From assembly GCA_020226215.1 (NCBI GenBank), contig CM035233.1:50243751-50307750 (forward strand): a DNA stretch of 64,000 nucleotides, given 5' to 3'. This DNA is from Sindora glabra. Lineage: Eukaryota > Streptophyta > Magnoliopsida > Fabales > Fabaceae. Under the pieces are notes generated by a model. The model saw nothing but the letters and a program-made list of their open reading frames with translations, was not told the origin of the DNA and ran no database searches. The position numbers and the translations under genes were made by a program. Shown here piece after piece: positions 61,443 through 64,000 of this stretch (positions within the stretch are counted from its first letter, which is position 1; every line of letters starts with the position of its first letter).

Positions 61443-63550
61443 CACTACAAAAAAAAGGCCTTCAGCGACAATATTTATTGTCATTGTAGACTTTTCGATC
61501 GTCGTTAAATGAAATTATCATTGCAAAAAAAGTCATCAGTAAAAATTCATCGTTGAAGGGATTAACATTGATGACATTATTAAAGTTAGTAAAAACCTGA
61601 GTTTTTATGATGATAAAATTATCGCAAAAAGAATTTTCAAAATTCAACATTTTTTGAATTTCACTCTTTAATAATGACTTTATTGTTGTTGTTGAAAATA
61701 CGAATGTCGTGGCTGAAAATTAAACTTTTAGTTACAATATTTCAACTTCTAATTACAAACTAAAAGTTCAGATAAAATTTAAATTAATTTATAATTTATT
61801 AAATTAATTAATAAGTTATAAATTAATTTTTAAAAATATTTAATGTATTAATGTATTAAAAAATTAATTTAACAAGTTATCAATTATTTTAATTTATATA
61901 TTTATTTTTATTAATATATTTTTATATTACTTTATAATTTTAGATGAATGCCAATGGCCTAACATGACATTCATTTGTAAATACACTTACACCTTATTCT
62001 TGGTTTCTCTCATTTTCTTTATTAGAAAGTTAGGTTAATTTGAAACAGAAAATTAATTAAAGTGTAGGTGCAAATACAGATAAAGGAGACATATTGGTCC
62101 TTCCAATCAATTTCAGCAATTTACCACAATCTTCCCTATTCAAACAATTTTGTTCTCTACAAAAGAAGAAAGCTGAAGATATTTTAAGCAAGTTGGAAAT
62201 GAATTCATGATTACATTATAAAATTCAAATGACACTTAGGGGTATTTATAGATGAATCTTTCAATGATGATAAAATTCTCAATCGTCATTAAAAGGTTGT
62301 CAGTAAAAATGAAAAACATTCACTAACAACAACATCATCAGTATATGTCATGATATTTATTAATGTAATTTTTTTGCCCCGCTTTAGCAACGACAATATC
62401 ATTGTTGAAGAGTAGCACCAGAAATGCTTAACTCTTCAATGATGACAATTATCATTGTTGAAAGCTTACACTTTTAATGACGATAAATGTCATTATTAAA
62501 GATTGCCTTGAAATATAGAGTGAGAAAATTCATTCTTTAACTTTTAGCAATGATAAATGTCGTTGCTAAAGACTATCATAAAATAGAGTGAAAAAATTCA
62601 ATCTTTAGCAATGACATTTGTTGTCACTAAAAGTGTCATTATCAAAAGTTAACTTTTAGTGACGACAAATGTCGTCGCTAAATACTACCTTGAAATATAG
62701 AGTAAGAAAAGTGGACTTTTAGTGACAACAATGTTATCGCTAAAGATTGCCTTAAAATATAAAGATGGAAAGTTCAGTCTTTAGCGATGACATTTGTTGT
62801 TGCTAAAGTTATCGTCACTAAAAAGTTGCATTAGAAATAATGCTTGACTCTTCAGTAATGACAATCATTGTTACTAAAATTATTGAATATTTAGACTTTT
62901 AGCGACCACAAATGTTGTCGCTAAAAACTGAAACTACCCCAAAATATAGAGTAGAAAAATTTAGTCTTTAACGATGACATTTATCGTCACTAAAGAATTG
63001 CACTAGAAATAGTGCTTGACTCTTTAGCGATGACAATTGTCATTGCTATCATTGTGGAATTTTAGCAACAACAAATGTCTCCATTAAAGACTAAAATTGC
63101 TTTAAAATATAGAGCAAAAAAATTCAATTTTCAGTAACATTTGCTATCACTAAAAGTTCAAGCTTTTAGTGACAATGATTGCTCTGAAATATAGAATGGG
63201 GAAATTTAGCTTTTAGTAGTGACATTTGTTGTTGCTAAAAGTGTCATTGCTAAAAGTGGCTTTTAGCAACGACAAATATCATTATTAAAGACTATCTAAA
63301 AATATAGAGCAAGAAAATTCAATTTAAGCTTTCAGTGATAGTAATTTGTCATTGCTAAAAGTCAATTATTGTCGTTGAAGGGCCTTTTTTTCTTGCTAAA
63401 ATTTTTTTCACTCAGAAAAATTTGCGCCCATGGGTTTTCAATGTATCATTGATGATTTTGTTGTTAGTAAAAGTCCAAGAATGCATCATCGATGATTGAA
63501 TTTTGTCATCGCAAAAAATGTCGTTGGTCTTAATATTATTTCTAATAATG
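61443..63550. mobile_element. Old non-autonomous CACTA-type element
   Basis: Left end CACTACAAAAAAAAGGCC. The right end reads ATTTCTAATAATG where ATTTCTTGTAGTG would be canonical (three changed bases). Flanks are TAT (61440-61442) and TAT (63551-63553), a 3-bp duplication. The interior is filled with degenerate TTTAGCGACGACAAATGTCG-type repeats in both orientations and separated by ATATAGAGTGAGAAAATTCA-like spacers. There are no transposase genes. Repeats are far more mutated than in the 28945-35900 element, so it is older. Confidence 0.75.
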
Positions 63551-63833
63551 TATTTTTCATTAAATTTACTTTTAAGTAAAAAAGAGAAAAATTATAAGTG
63601 GGTAAAATGTAATTTTCCTTAATATCCATAATTATATTTACAATTTATATTTGCAATATAATTTTAATTTAATTTTAAATAATTTTATATAATATTTATT
63701 TTCTTTATTATATAATCAATAAAATAATTATATTTTATATAATTAACAATTATATTTGAATTGGTATATTTATATTTATTATTAATAAATATTTATTATA
63801 ATTTTCAACATGTGATAACACTATAACGGGTTA

Positions 63834-63919
63834 ACACTTGTGCCACAAGGATCAAAATTTCCATGAATATGCTATTTAGTCGTAAAAATATCAATTGAGT
63901 AGTCCTATGGCACAAGTGT
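63834..63919. repeat. Imperfect hairpin near the window end
   Basis: ACACTTGTGCCACAAGGA (63834-63851) pairs with TCCTATGGCACAAGTGT (63903-63919) around a 51-base loop, directly followed by a small GGCAAGGAAATTGCC palindrome. It may be the end of an element that continues beyond the window. Confidence 0.5.
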
Positions 63920-64000
63920 GGCAAGGAAATTGCCATGGAAAAAAAAGTTTTATGGCATAAATGATTTTTTTTTTTTATCATGGATTCACTTGTGACTAAT

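Noticed and set aside
1..64000. tRNA or rRNA genes
   Set aside because: No canonical tRNA B-box with cloverleaf and no conserved rRNA block was seen on either strand by eye.

Overview
This is a nuclear genomic window from a plant, most likely a eudicot. It is very AT-rich, the host genes carry short GT-AG introns, and most of the sequence is transposon remains. I cannot resolve the species. No rRNA, tRNA, CRISPR array or bacterial-type operon was seen.

Host genes are few. (1) 2302-8714, minus strand: a complete 13-exon plasma-membrane Qa-SNARE (syntaxin) of the SYP13 group; every exon joins in frame to give 304 residues. (2) 13047-14645, plus strand: an intact 532-residue Lys/Glu/Asp-rich protein (KED-like) with internal duplications, a C-terminal coiled coil and a long intron in its 5' UTR. 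(3) 41533-42871, plus strand: a BAHD acyltransferase resembling spermidine hydroxycinnamoyl transferases. Both family motifs are present, but one frame shift separates the N-terminal quarter from the rest. A weak gene remnant with a membrane-tail coding stretch lies near 16.6-16.9 kb. An unidentified coding-like fragment occurs twice, near 26.0 kb (minus) and 43.6 kb (plus).

The rest is layered mobile DNA. 10150-10534 is a small hAT-type element. 18263-20950 is the decayed gag-RT half of a Ty3/gypsy retrotransposon on the minus strand. 28945-35900 is a complete-ended CACTA (En/Spm) element with a 3-bp CAT target duplication; its fused, truncated transposase genes are broken by eight stop codons that all fit C:G-to-T:A change, and a solo LTR with 5-bp duplication sits inside the transposase frame. 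37.9-40.5 kb holds an inverted repeat pair around a degenerate minisatellite, a foldback MITE and a candidate Helitron 3' end. 50161-57690 is a 7.5-kb foldback structure: two arms joined to long arrays of a ~97-125 bp unit in opposite orientation, with a 1.3-kb loop. 59.4-59.9 kb has an unusual GC-rich duplicated hairpin sequence. 61443-63550 is a second, older CACTA-type element with TAT target duplication and a mutated right end.

The three host genes are unrelated in function and look independently regulated. The outstanding features are the giant inverted tandem-array structure (a likely small-RNA source) and the nested, methylation-type-decayed CACTA element. I saw no clearly new protein system.
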